From NCBI GenBank assembly GCA_030593065.1, contig JAUVHV010000003.1, positions 1 through 64,000 of the forward strand: DNA of 64,000 nucleotides, written 5' to 3'. This stretch comes from Candidatus Omnitrophota bacterium. GTDB taxonomy: Bacteria > Omnitrophota > Gorgyraeia > JABMRG01. The notes beneath the pieces were generated by a model. That model saw nothing but the letters and a program-made list of their open reading frames with translations, did no database searches and was not told the origin of the DNA. The translations under genes were made by a program, and so were the position numbers. This document shows positions 44,979 to 52,806 of the stretch, one piece after another; position 1 is the first letter of the stretch; every line of letters begins with the position of its first letter.

Positions 44979-45081
44979 ATCTCTTATGCCTTTGCCTTCG
45001 CAGCGCAGGTATTTTTGCCGTCTATTTACATCCATGGCAAAAAAATCCAAAGCACTGCTAAAAGGCAAAGGCATAAGAGAT
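44979..45081. repeat. 103-bp imperfect palindrome, copy 2
   Basis: The reverse complement of this segment aligns almost base for base with copy 1 at 1099-1201, including the central loop and inner stems. The outer 7-nt arms are ATCTCTT (44979-44985) and AAGAGAT (45075-45081), which pair with each other but differ from copy 1 (ATTGTTT and AAACAAT). It ends 30 nt upstream of the rfaE1 promoter. Confidence 0.88.
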
Positions 45082-45111
45082 TATAGGCAATATTTTATAA
45101 TTATAAACTGA

Positions 45112-45140
45112 TTGACATCATTATATATACTTGTTATAAT
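45112..45140 (+). promoter_or_regulatory. Perfect-consensus sigma-70 promoter of the rfaE1-kds block
   Basis: TTGACA at 45112-45117 and TATAAT at 45135-45140, spacer 17 bp. Start point near 45147, leader about 40 nt. It probably drives rfaE1, kdsB, kdsA and the following coupled genes. Confidence 0.88.
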
Positions 45141-45186
45141 TATAAGACTTTATATCCCCTGATTCGAAACTTATAATTGGAAAAAT

Positions 45187-46281
45187 ATGTATACTAAAAA
45201 GCTTAAAACGTTCTACAACCTGATTCCACGGCTTAAAAATGCCAAAATACTGGTAATTGGCGATGTTATGCTCGACAAGTTTATATGGGGCACTGTTTCA
45301 CGCATATCGCCTGAAGCGCCAGTCCCTGTTGTATGGGCAAGGTCAGAGTCATTTATGCCTGGTGGCGCGTCAAATGTCGCTAATAATATATGTGCGCTTG
45401 GAGCCAAGGCCTATATGTGCGGTGTAATAGGTAATGACGAGGCAGGAAGGATAGTTGTATCTGAGCTGGAAAAGAATGGCATAAACAGTGATGGAGTGCT
45501 GGTTGATATAAGCCGTCCTACCATACATAAGACGCGTATAATAGCACATCACCAGCAGGTTGTGCGCATTGATAAAGAATCGGATGGCCCGTTAGATAAG
45601 AGGGTTATTACCCGTATCTTATCTTACGCGAAAGCTAAGATAAAAGATATTGACGCTATTATAATAGAAGATTATGGTAAAGGCCTTATAGTTCCGAGAT
45701 TAATAAGAGAGCTTATAATTCTCGCGAGGCAATATAACAAGATTATTACTGTTGATCCCAAGAAAGAGCATTTTAAGATATATAGCGGTATAACAGTTAT
45801 TACGCCGAACCGTAAAGAAGCTGAAGAGGCATCCGGCATAAAGATAAGAGACACGGCTTCTTTAAAGAGTGCCGGTAAAAAATTACTTAAATCGCTCAAA
45901 GCTGAAGCTGTGCTCATAACTCTTGGTGAAGACGGCATGGCACTTTTTGAAAAAAAGAGAGACTGTGTGTACATACCTACAGTTGCCCAGGAGGTTTATG
46001 ATATCTCAGGAGCTGGAGATACTGTTATCGGCATATTTACTTTAGCGAAAGTTGCTGGCGCTAAAATGAGTGAAGCGGCCCATATTGCTAATATTGCGGC
46101 AGGTGTAGTAGTGGGTAAAATAGGAATCGGTGTCTGTACCGCGAGTGAATTAAAATCGCATCTTAACCAGATTAAGAGTTCGGTTATTAAAACAAAAAAT
46201 AGTATCGAAAATACCAATATTAAAAAGAGTAATTATTATTCATACGATTCTATTTTCAAAAACAGGAGAAAAAATGACTAG
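45187..46281 (+). CDS. rfaE1: D-glycero-beta-D-manno-heptose-7-phosphate kinase
   Basis: Ribokinase-fold sugar kinase (the first domain of HldE) that adds the 1-phosphate in ADP-heptose synthesis. Motifs are GDVMLDKFIWG, EAPVPV, PGGASNVANNICALG, EDYGKGL, VDPKKEHF, TPNRKEAE and the catalytic loop DISGAGDTVIG. 364 residues; after the domain ends (about 330) there is a lysine/asparagine/tyrosine-rich tail with no known function. The nucleotidyltransferase second half of HldE is absent, so a separate hldC/rfaE2 must be elsewhere. It overlaps kdsB by 8 nt. Confidence 0.9.
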   Translation: MYTKKLKTFYNLIPRLKNAKILVIGDVMLDKFIWGTVSRISPEAPVPVVWARSESFMPGGASNVANNICALGAKAYMCGVIGNDEAGRIVVSELEKNGINSDGVLVDISRPTIHKTRIIAHHQQVVRIDKESDGPLDKRVITRILSYAKAKIKDIDAIIIEDYGKGLIVPRLIRELIILARQYNKIITVDPKKEHFKIYSGITVITPNRKEAEEASGIKIRDTASLKSAGKKLLKSLKAEAVLITLGEDGMALFEKKRDCVYIPTVAQEVYDISGAGDTVIGIFTLAKVAGAKMSEAAHIANIAAGVVVGKIGIGVCTASELKSHLNQIKSSVIKTKNSIENTNIKKSNYYSYDSIFKNRRKND

Positions 46282-47011
46282 TTTAGGCATAATACCTGCA
46301 AGATACGCCGCAAGTAGGTTTGAAGGAAAGGTACTAGCCAATATAGGTAATAAGCCGATGATTCAGCATGTATGGGAGCGCGCTAAAAAGGCCCGTAGCC
46401 TGGATGATCTTATTATAGCAGCGGATGATGACCGCATAATCAAGGTGGTAGAAGGCTTTGGCGGGAAAGCAGTATTTACCTCGAAATCGCATCCTTCAGG
46501 TACAGACCGTTTGCGTGAGATCGCAAATCCTTTGGATGTGGATATCGTGGTAAATATACAGGCGGATGAGCCTCTATTGAATTATTCGATGATAGACAGT
46601 CTAGTTGATACAATGTGTGATGATAAGGATATAGTTATGGCAAGCCTTATGAAAAAGATGGATAATATTGAAGAGATTAACAACCCGAATTTAGTAAAGG
46701 TAGTAGTTGATAAGAATAATTTTGCCCTCTATTTTTCACGAAGCCCGATACCTTTTAGCAGAGCTGGTTCAGATGGTAAGTGCCGGTTTTATAAACATAT
46801 TGGCCTCTACGCATATACAAAAGATTTTTTATTTACCTTTGCCAACCTTCCTCCATCTTCGCTCGAAAAGTATGAGAAATTAGAACAACTTAGGGCGCTT
46901 GAGAATGGTTACAGGATAAAGATGGTTGAAACGAAATATGACACTATAGGCGTAGATACCCCGGAAGATCTTGAAAGGGCAAGAGCAACGCTCTGTCAAA
47001 ACAGGGGTTAA
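46274..47011 (+). CDS. kdsB: 3-deoxy-manno-octulosonate cytidylyltransferase
   Basis: Activates Kdo to CMP-Kdo. Visible are IIPARYAASRFEGKVLANI with the nucleotide-binding loop, IAADDDRI, SGTDRLREI, VNIQADEPL, the FSRSPIPF loop, KHIGLYAYTKDF and IGVDTPEDLERA. 245 residues, typical. AGGAG lies upstream of the ATG inside the rfaE1 tail. It feeds WaaA. Confidence 0.95.
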   Translation: MTSLGIIPARYAASRFEGKVLANIGNKPMIQHVWERAKKARSLDDLIIAADDDRIIKVVEGFGGKAVFTSKSHPSGTDRLREIANPLDVDIVVNIQADEPLLNYSMIDSLVDTMCDDKDIVMASLMKKMDNIEEINNPNLVKVVVDKNNFALYFSRSPIPFSRAGSDGKCRFYKHIGLYAYTKDFLFTFANLPPSSLEKYEKLEQLRALENGYRIKMVETKYDTIGVDTPEDLERARATLCQNRG

Positions 47012-47020
47012 GTAGATTTT

Positions 47021-47851
47021 ATGAAGAAGCATATTATAAAAATAGGAAAGATAAAGATAGGCCAGGGCCAGCCGCTTTTGCTTATAGCGGGCCCCTGTGT
47101 CATTGAGAGCGAGAAAAGAGCCCTTTATCACGCGGAAGAACTCTTAAAGATCGCTTCACATCTTAACATGCCCCTTATATATAAAAGCAGCTATGACAAG
47201 GCAAACAGGACATCGATCAATTCATTCAGGGGGCCAGGCCTTTTAAAGGGGCTCAAGATATTAAAAAAGATAAAGGATAGGTTGGGCTTACCTATTTTAA
47301 GTGATGTGCATTGCCGTAGAGACATTGAGGAAGCGGTACACGTTCTGGATATTATACAGATACCGGCTTTTTTATGCAGGCAGACAGACCTTATACTTGC
47401 TGCTGCTGAGACCGGTAAGCCTTTAAATGTGAAGAAGGGGCAGTTTATGGCTCCATGGGATATGAAACATGTTGTTGAGAAGATAGAGAGAACCGGAAAT
47501 TATGAGATATTGATTACAGAGCGCGGCAGCAGTTTTGGTTATAATAACCTTGTAAGTGACATGCGTTCTTTGCCCATAATGAGACAAATGGGTTACCCTG
47601 TAATATATGATGCTACGCATAGCGCGCAGCTTCCGGGCGGTAAAGGCGCATCCTCAGGCGGAGAGAGAGAATTTGTTTCGTATCTTTCACGGGCAGCGGT
47701 TGCTGCGGGTGTGGATGGAATATTTATCGAGACTCATCGTGACCCTGATAAAGCGCTATCTGATGGGCCTAATATGCTTAAAATAAAGGACCTTTCTAAT
47801 CTGCTTAAGCAGTTAAAAAGGATAAGGGAGGCGGTCGAGGACAATGTTTGA
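47021..47851 (+). CDS. kdsA: 3-deoxy-8-phosphooctulonate synthase
   Basis: Condenses arabinose 5-phosphate with phosphoenolpyruvate. TIM barrel with IAGPCVIESE, YKSSYDKANRTS, SFRGPGLLKGLKIL, SDVHCRRDIEEA, QIPAFLCRQTDL, NVKKGQFMAPWDM, TERGSSFGYNNLVSDMR and DATHSAQLPGG, ending FIETHRDPDKALSDGPNML. 276 residues. It overlaps the downstream GGDEF gene by 8 nt. Confidence 0.96.
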   Translation: MKKHIIKIGKIKIGQGQPLLLIAGPCVIESEKRALYHAEELLKIASHLNMPLIYKSSYDKANRTSINSFRGPGLLKGLKILKKIKDRLGLPILSDVHCRRDIEEAVHVLDIIQIPAFLCRQTDLILAAAETGKPLNVKKGQFMAPWDMKHVVEKIERTGNYEILITERGSSFGYNNLVSDMRSLPIMRQMGYPVIYDATHSAQLPGGKGASSGGEREFVSYLSRAAVAAGVDGIFIETHRDPDKALSDGPNMLKIKDLSNLLKQLKRIREAVEDNV

Positions 47852-49175
47852 GGGAAATTGGGCATATAGGATAATTGTGATGTTATCGCTCTGTATTCTG
47901 TTGACATGGACATATCTTACTAATGAGGAGACTCTGCTTGGTTATATCGGCGGCAAATTTATTCTGGATACAAGGCTTATTTGGCAAATAGGGATATTTG
48001 CTCTTTTGAGTATAGTACTTTTTTATCTTATGCAGTCTACCCTGGATTACAAGGCCCAGAATGGTATATTAAAAAAATATCTTAAACGCTTACAACAGGA
48101 GCTTGATATTGAAAGAGAAGGCACGAAAGAACTGAAAACAGAATCTAACGAAGAGTTGCTTCGGCTTGAATCATTTATTATAACTATATCTGATACAGCC
48201 AGGCAGATAAGTTCAGTGTTGCATACGGATGAACTGCTCAGGGTTATACTTCATAAAACCGTAGATCTTCTCGGTTTACGTATGTGCGCCATATTCAAGG
48301 TTGATCAGGGTTCAAAAGAGCTGGTGTATATAGATTCTGTAGGATATAAAAGAGAAGAGATCGAATCTTTAGAACTGAAGGTTGGCGAAGAGTCAGGGCT
48401 TATAGGCTATGCTGCTGAACAGGGTGTATTTATTTCAAGAAAGATGCTTAATCAGGATTATGCAAAAAGGCATATAGCAGATAAGGATAGGCTTAACGTG
48501 AGCTTCTGTCAGCCAATAGTTCACAAGCTAAAGACATTAGCAGTAATATGTGTAGGCAGTGTAAATGTGGATCTCACACGTGAACAGACAATGCGCCTTT
48601 TATCAATACTAGCAAATTTTGGCTCAGTTGCTCTTGCAAATACAAAGTTGGTGGATCGCATACGTGAGCAATCTGTGAGAGATAGCCTTACATGGCTTTA
48701 TAACCACCAGTATTTTCAAACGCACATGAAAAATGCTCTTAATAACGCTAAGCGTGAAAAAGAGCCCCTTGGCCTTATAATGATGGATATAGACCATTTT
48801 AAGCATTTTAACGATACTTATGGCCACCAGGCAGGGGATTTTGTACTTAAGGAGGCAGCGGTTATATTTAATTCTGAATTGAGAGGCAGCGATATAGTTG
48901 CGCGTTACGGTGGGGAAGAGTTTATCGCGTTATTGCCACACAGGACCATTGAAGAGGCTTATAACATAGCTGAGAGGATCCGTAAAGTCTTTGCAAAGAC
49001 CAGATTCGAATTTGAGAAAAAAAATCTAAAGATTACTTTGAGTGCCGGTGTATCGGCATTTAAACCATCTATTGGGGAAGATATTTCTAAAGAGTTGCTT
49101 ATAAAATATGCGGATGAAGCACTTTACAAGGCAAAAGATGAAGGCCGTAATAGGGTTATTATCTGTAAGGGGTAA
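47844..49175 (+). CDS. Membrane GAF-GGDEF diguanylate cyclase
   Basis: Makes the second messenger c-di-GMP. Two N-terminal membrane helices (IIVMLSLCILLTWTYL, IGIFALLSIVLFYLM) are followed by a coiled coil (about 70-105), a GAF sensor domain (about 120-265) and a GGDEF domain. The catalytic loop is GGEEF at 356-360 and is intact; an RxxD inhibitory site (RGSD, 347-350) lies five residues before it, so product inhibition is expected. 443 residues. Overlap with kdsA and position 29 nt upstream of the PilT-like gene suggest local control of pilus retraction or envelope glycans. Confidence 0.9.
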   Translation: MFEGNWAYRIIVMLSLCILLTWTYLTNEETLLGYIGGKFILDTRLIWQIGIFALLSIVLFYLMQSTLDYKAQNGILKKYLKRLQQELDIEREGTKELKTESNEELLRLESFIITISDTARQISSVLHTDELLRVILHKTVDLLGLRMCAIFKVDQGSKELVYIDSVGYKREEIESLELKVGEESGLIGYAAEQGVFISRKMLNQDYAKRHIADKDRLNVSFCQPIVHKLKTLAVICVGSVNVDLTREQTMRLLSILANFGSVALANTKLVDRIREQSVRDSLTWLYNHQYFQTHMKNALNNAKREKEPLGLIMMDIDHFKHFNDTYGHQAGDFVLKEAAVIFNSELRGSDIVARYGGEEFIALLPHRTIEEAYNIAERIRKVFAKTRFEFEKKNLKITLSAGVSAFKPSIGEDISKELLIKYADEALYKAKDEGRNRVIICKG

Positions 49176-49204
49176 TCATAAAAATAAAAAGTAAGGAGAA
49201 TGGT

Positions 49205-50263
49205 ATGGAGATGATAGATCTTTTACACATGGCAATAGACGCAAGAGCATCTGATCTTATACTTACAGTAGGTGTCCCCCCTGCCTTAAGGGTCACGGGT
49301 ACGGTAACGACTACGGATCTTCCTGTACTTACACCTGAAGAGTCGAAACGGCTTGTATACTCCATACTTAATGAAGAGCAGCGTTTTGTCTATGAGAAGA
49401 CCCGTAATATTGATATATCCTATTCCGTAAGCGGCCTTGCCAGGTTCCGTGTTAACGTGCATCAACAACGTGGGACTATCGCGGCCGCTATAAGGATTAT
49501 CCCGTTAAACATACCATTACTTGATGAATTGTGCCTTCCTAAGGATATAATAACGAGACTCTGTAATTTACGCAGTGGACTCGTATTGGTTACAGGCCAT
49601 TCAGACAGCGGAAAGACAACTACACTTGCGTCCATGATAGACTTTATAAATTCTAATCGCCCATGCCATATTATTAGCATAGAGGACCCCATAGAGTTTA
49701 TGCATAAACACAAGAAAGCGATTTTGGAGCAGCTGGAGATACCGTTTGATGCAGACTCGTTCGCGAACGCGTTACACAACGTGTTAAGACAAAATCCGGA
49801 TGTTATATTAATCGGTGAGATGCGTGATTTAGAAACAATATCTGCCGCGATAACAGCTTCTGAGACCGGCCAGCTGGTCTTTGCCAGTTTACATACTATT
49901 GATGCCAGTGAAACAATAAATAGGATAATAAGTGTGTTTCCTTCAAGCCAGCAGCAACAGGTAAGGGTGCAGCTTGCTGCTACAATGGAGGGTGTTATAT
50001 CTCAAAGGCTTATTCAGGAGGCGCATGGTAACGGCATGATCGTTGCGTGCGAGATAATGCTTGGCATACCAGCTGTTAAGAATATGATACGCGAAGGAAA
50101 TACTCATCATATGCTTAGTGTTATTGAAACCAATGCAAAATATGGTATGCAATCTATGGACCAGGCCCTTATTGAACTTTACGGAAAAAAACTTATAAGC
50201 AAAGCTGAACTGCTTTTTAATATAAAGGATAAAGAGAGGGAAGATATAAAGACCATTATATAA
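49205..50263 (+). CDS. pilT: PilT/PilU-like twitching motility ATPase
   Basis: Type II/IV secretion ATPase of the retraction class: 352 residues, short N-terminal PAS-like domain (MAIDARASDLILTVGVPPALR), no T2SSE_N domain. Walker A is GHSDSGKTT (131-139), where canonical PilT has GPTGSGKST; the GxxxxGKT pattern is kept. Asp box is ISIEDPIEF; Walker B NPDVILIGEMRDLETI has Asn in place of the usual first Asp; the segment ETGQLVFASLHT has Gln where PilT has His. So it may be a PilU-like auxiliary motor. AAGGAGAA precedes the ATG. kdsD overlaps its stop. Confidence 0.85.
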   Translation: MEMIDLLHMAIDARASDLILTVGVPPALRVTGTVTTTDLPVLTPEESKRLVYSILNEEQRFVYEKTRNIDISYSVSGLARFRVNVHQQRGTIAAAIRIIPLNIPLLDELCLPKDIITRLCNLRSGLVLVTGHSDSGKTTTLASMIDFINSNRPCHIISIEDPIEFMHKHKKAILEQLEIPFDADSFANALHNVLRQNPDVILIGEMRDLETISAAITASETGQLVFASLHTIDASETINRIISVFPSSQQQQVRVQLAATMEGVISQRLIQEAHGNGMIVACEIMLGIPAVKNMIREGNTHHMLSVIETNAKYGMQSMDQALIELYGKKLISKAELLFNIKDKEREDIKTII

Positions 50264-51258
50264 TGAGCAAAATTAAAAAGCCTATATCAGAAAAACCGGA
50301 TTCTATTAAGATAGCGCGAAGAGTATTGCAGATTGAAGCCAAAGCAGTAAAAAGCCTTATCCCCAGGGTTGGGCGAAACTTCGCAAAGGTTGTCGATCTT
50401 ATTTTATCAAGTCCGGGAAGAGTAATAATAACCGGGATGGGCAAGCCCGGGATAATAGGGCAAAAGATCTCAGCTACTCTATCCTCAACCGGTACAGCAA
50501 GTCTGTTTCTTCACCCTGCGGAGGCTATACACGGTGATCTTGGACGTGTTAAATGTGACGATGTTATTATAGCGCTTTCCAATAGTGGGGAGACTGATGA
50601 GATAGTAAAACTTATCCCTATAATAAAAAAGCTCGGCGCAAGCCTGATAGGGATTATAGGCAAGAAAAATTCTACTTTAGCAAAAAACAGTGATTTGATC
50701 CTAAACGTAGGTGTTGAAAAAGAAGCGTGCCCATTAGGCCTTGCTCCTACTGCAAGCACAACAGCGATGCTGGCAATGGGTGATGCATTGAGTATAGCCC
50801 TTCTTAAGGCAAAAGGTTTTAGGGTGGAGGATTTTGCGTTTTATCACCCAGGGGGTACGCTTGGTAAAAAATTATGGCTTAAAGTAGAAGATGTTATGAG
50901 GAAAGATACAGCTTTTACTCTTGCCAGGCAGGATACACCGCTTAAAAAAGTTCTCTATGCTATTACAAGGGCGCGCGCGGGAAGCGCTACGATAGTTGAT
51001 AAGAGGGGAAAGCTTGTCGGTATATTTACAGATGGAGATTTAAGGAGGCATCTTGAAAAAGACCCGTCTATTATAGCAAAGCAGGTAAAGGATTTGATGA
51101 CAAAAAATCCAGAGGTTATTAAAAAGGGAAGAATGGCTGTTGAGGTTTTAAATATACTGCGGAAAAAAAAGATAGATGAGATACCCGTGGTTGATAAGAA
51201 CTATAAGCCCGTTGGGCTTGTAGATATACAGGACCTCTTGAAAGCAGGACTCATCTAG
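50263..51258 (+). CDS. kdsD: Arabinose-5-phosphate isomerase
   Basis: Converts ribulose 5-phosphate to arabinose 5-phosphate, the KdsA substrate. An SIS domain (about 35-190; VIITGMGKPGIIGQKISATLSSTGT, LSNSGETDEI, ACPLGLAPTASTTAMLAMGDAL) is followed by two CBS domains (from VEDVMRKDTAF and from VKDLMTKNPEV). 331 residues, the full KdsD/KpsF/GutQ architecture. Linked by a TAATG overlap to pilT. Its presence among kds genes favours KdsD over GutQ. Confidence 0.93.
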   Translation: MSKIKKPISEKPDSIKIARRVLQIEAKAVKSLIPRVGRNFAKVVDLILSSPGRVIITGMGKPGIIGQKISATLSSTGTASLFLHPAEAIHGDLGRVKCDDVIIALSNSGETDEIVKLIPIIKKLGASLIGIIGKKNSTLAKNSDLILNVGVEKEACPLGLAPTASTTAMLAMGDALSIALLKAKGFRVEDFAFYHPGGTLGKKLWLKVEDVMRKDTAFTLARQDTPLKKVLYAITRARAGSATIVDKRGKLVGIFTDGDLRRHLEKDPSIIAKQVKDLMTKNPEVIKKGRMAVEVLNILRKKKIDEIPVVDKNYKPVGLVDIQDLLKAGLI

Positions 51259-51345
51259 TTTATGGTGTAGAAAATAATTGCGCGAATCGCCTATTTACTA
51301 ATAACAGGGTGCCAGGCTCCCTCAAGAATGCCTGGTATTTTTAAT

Positions 51346-51879
51346 ATGAAGATTGATAAAAGGATTAGAGAAAAGGCTGAGAAGATCAAACTCCTTATAA
51401 TGGATGTAGACGGAGTACTTACGCCAGGATATATCCTTATAAGCAGCACAGGGTCGGAGATAAAGGTTTTTGATGTTCAGGATGGCCTTGGTATTATGTT
51501 ATGGAGAAAAGCGGGATTAAAGAGCGCTATCGTTACGGCAGGCAGAGCGCCCGCAGTAAAGTATAGGGCAGAGTGCTTAAAAGTAGACAAGGTATATCAG
51601 CATGCCATGAAAAAGCTGATTGCTTATGGGAAATTAAAAAAGTTTTTTAATGTAAGCGATAATCAGATATGTTTTATAGGTGATGACCTGATTGATGTTC
51701 CAATATTAAAAAGGGTGGGTTTGCCGTGCGTTGTTCCTAATGGGCATCATGATGTAAAAGGTTATGCTTCTTATATATGCAAGACACCTGGCGGTAGAGG
51801 CGCCGTGCGCGAAGTAATAGACCTGATATTGAAGGCTAAGGGAGTATGGGCTGAGGTTACAAAGGATTATATCGGATGA
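51346..51879 (+). CDS. kdsC: 3-deoxy-D-manno-octulosonate 8-phosphate phosphatase
   Basis: HAD phosphatase (type C0, tetrameric) that releases Kdo. Motif I is LIMDVDGVLTPG, motif II VTAG, and motifs III/IV are MKKLIAYGKL and CFIGDDLIDVPIL. The ATG at 51346 is preferred: the in-frame ATG at 51328 lies within a small hairpin (CCAGGC at 51312-51317 with GCCTGG at 51330-51335), and family members begin close to this residue. Neither start has a clear ribosome site. 177 residues. It completes the Kdo set with kdsA, kdsB, kdsD and waaA. Confidence 0.92.
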   Translation: MKIDKRIREKAEKIKLLIMDVDGVLTPGYILISSTGSEIKVFDVQDGLGIMLWRKAGLKSAIVTAGRAPAVKYRAECLKVDKVYQHAMKKLIAYGKLKKFFNVSDNQICFIGDDLIDVPILKRVGLPCVVPNGHHDVKGYASYICKTPGGRGAVREVIDLILKAKGVWAEVTKDYIG

Positions 51880-52778
51880 AATACCGTTTTAGAAGGCGTA
51901 TATTTTATACATTATTTATGCTGGCCGATAGGCTATTTCTTCTTATGCCATATCGCCTTGCAATAAAATTCGGAAGGTTTTGCGGGAAGTTTATCTATAT
52001 AATACTTGGAAAATACAGAAGGCTTACCAAAGAGCATCTCAGGATCGCTTTTGGCAGCGAGAAAAGCGAAAAAGAGATCTCAAAAATAGCCCGGTCAGTC
52101 TTTATAAATATCGGAATGAGCATTACTGAAATTTTAAGCCTGCCTAAGATAAGGAACAAGCTTGATTCAATGGTAGATATAAACGGCATTGAGAGATTAG
52201 ATAAGGTTTTAGCTGCTGGCCACGGTGCTATTGTCATATCTGCTCATTTTGGAAATTGGGAATTGATACCTATCATATTCGCACGTAAAGGTTATTCGTC
52301 AAATATTATTGCTCGCCCCATATATTATGAGAAATATAATGAATGGATCTCTTTTATGCGTAACAGCATGGGTGTTAATATTATATATAGAACAGATTCC
52401 CCGAAGAAGATTTTGAAATTACTCCATAATAACGAGATGATTGGAATCACACCTGATCAGGATATAGACAGCGTGGAAGGTATTTTTGTCGGTTTTTTTG
52501 GCAGAAAGGCTTATACCCCTTCAGCGCCTGTAAAGCTTGCTATGGCGGCTAACTCTCCTATTGTGCCAATGTTTATTGTACGTAAAGGCTTAAAACATAC
52601 AATATATGTTGAAGAGCCTATACTGATAGAGCGAGAAGGTGATAAGGACGCTATTATCAGGAAATATACACAGAAATGGTCAGATATTATAGAAGCCCGT
52701 ATCAGGGCGCATCCAGCCCATTGGGCCTGGATGCATAGAAGGTGGAAGACTAGGCCGCCAGTAACCACGCAGGCCTGA
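51876..52778 (+). CDS. Lipid A acyltransferase, second LpxL/HtrB-type copy
   Basis: Late lipid A acyltransferase, 300 residues: N-terminal anchor region, the HX4E dyad in SAHFGNWE (His124, Glu129), ITPDQDIDSVEGIFVGFFG and the closing PAHWAWMHRRWK. Unlike the copy at 35687 it stops at the normal family length without an ELM1-like extension. Two acyltransferases suggest a hexa-acylated or otherwise secondary-acylated lipid A. Coupled to kdsC by ATGA. Confidence 0.88.
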   Translation: MKYRFRRRIFYTLFMLADRLFLLMPYRLAIKFGRFCGKFIYIILGKYRRLTKEHLRIAFGSEKSEKEISKIARSVFINIGMSITEILSLPKIRNKLDSMVDINGIERLDKVLAAGHGAIVISAHFGNWELIPIIFARKGYSSNIIARPIYYEKYNEWISFMRNSMGVNIIYRTDSPKKILKLLHNNEMIGITPDQDIDSVEGIFVGFFGRKAYTPSAPVKLAMAANSPIVPMFIVRKGLKHTIYVEEPILIEREGDKDAIIRKYTQKWSDIIEARIRAHPAHWAWMHRRWKTRPPVTTQA

Positions 52779-52806
52779 ATATTAATATGTTAATATTGAT
52801 AAAGCT

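Larger units (their letters stand above)
44886..45186. other. 301-nt intergenic region with repeat and promoter
   Basis: No gene found. From left to right it holds a short AT-rich stretch, a partial copy (44946-44969) of the arm of the 41640 element, the 103-bp palindrome copy 2 and the rfaE1 promoter. It is the longest gene-free stretch in the window. Confidence 0.8.
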
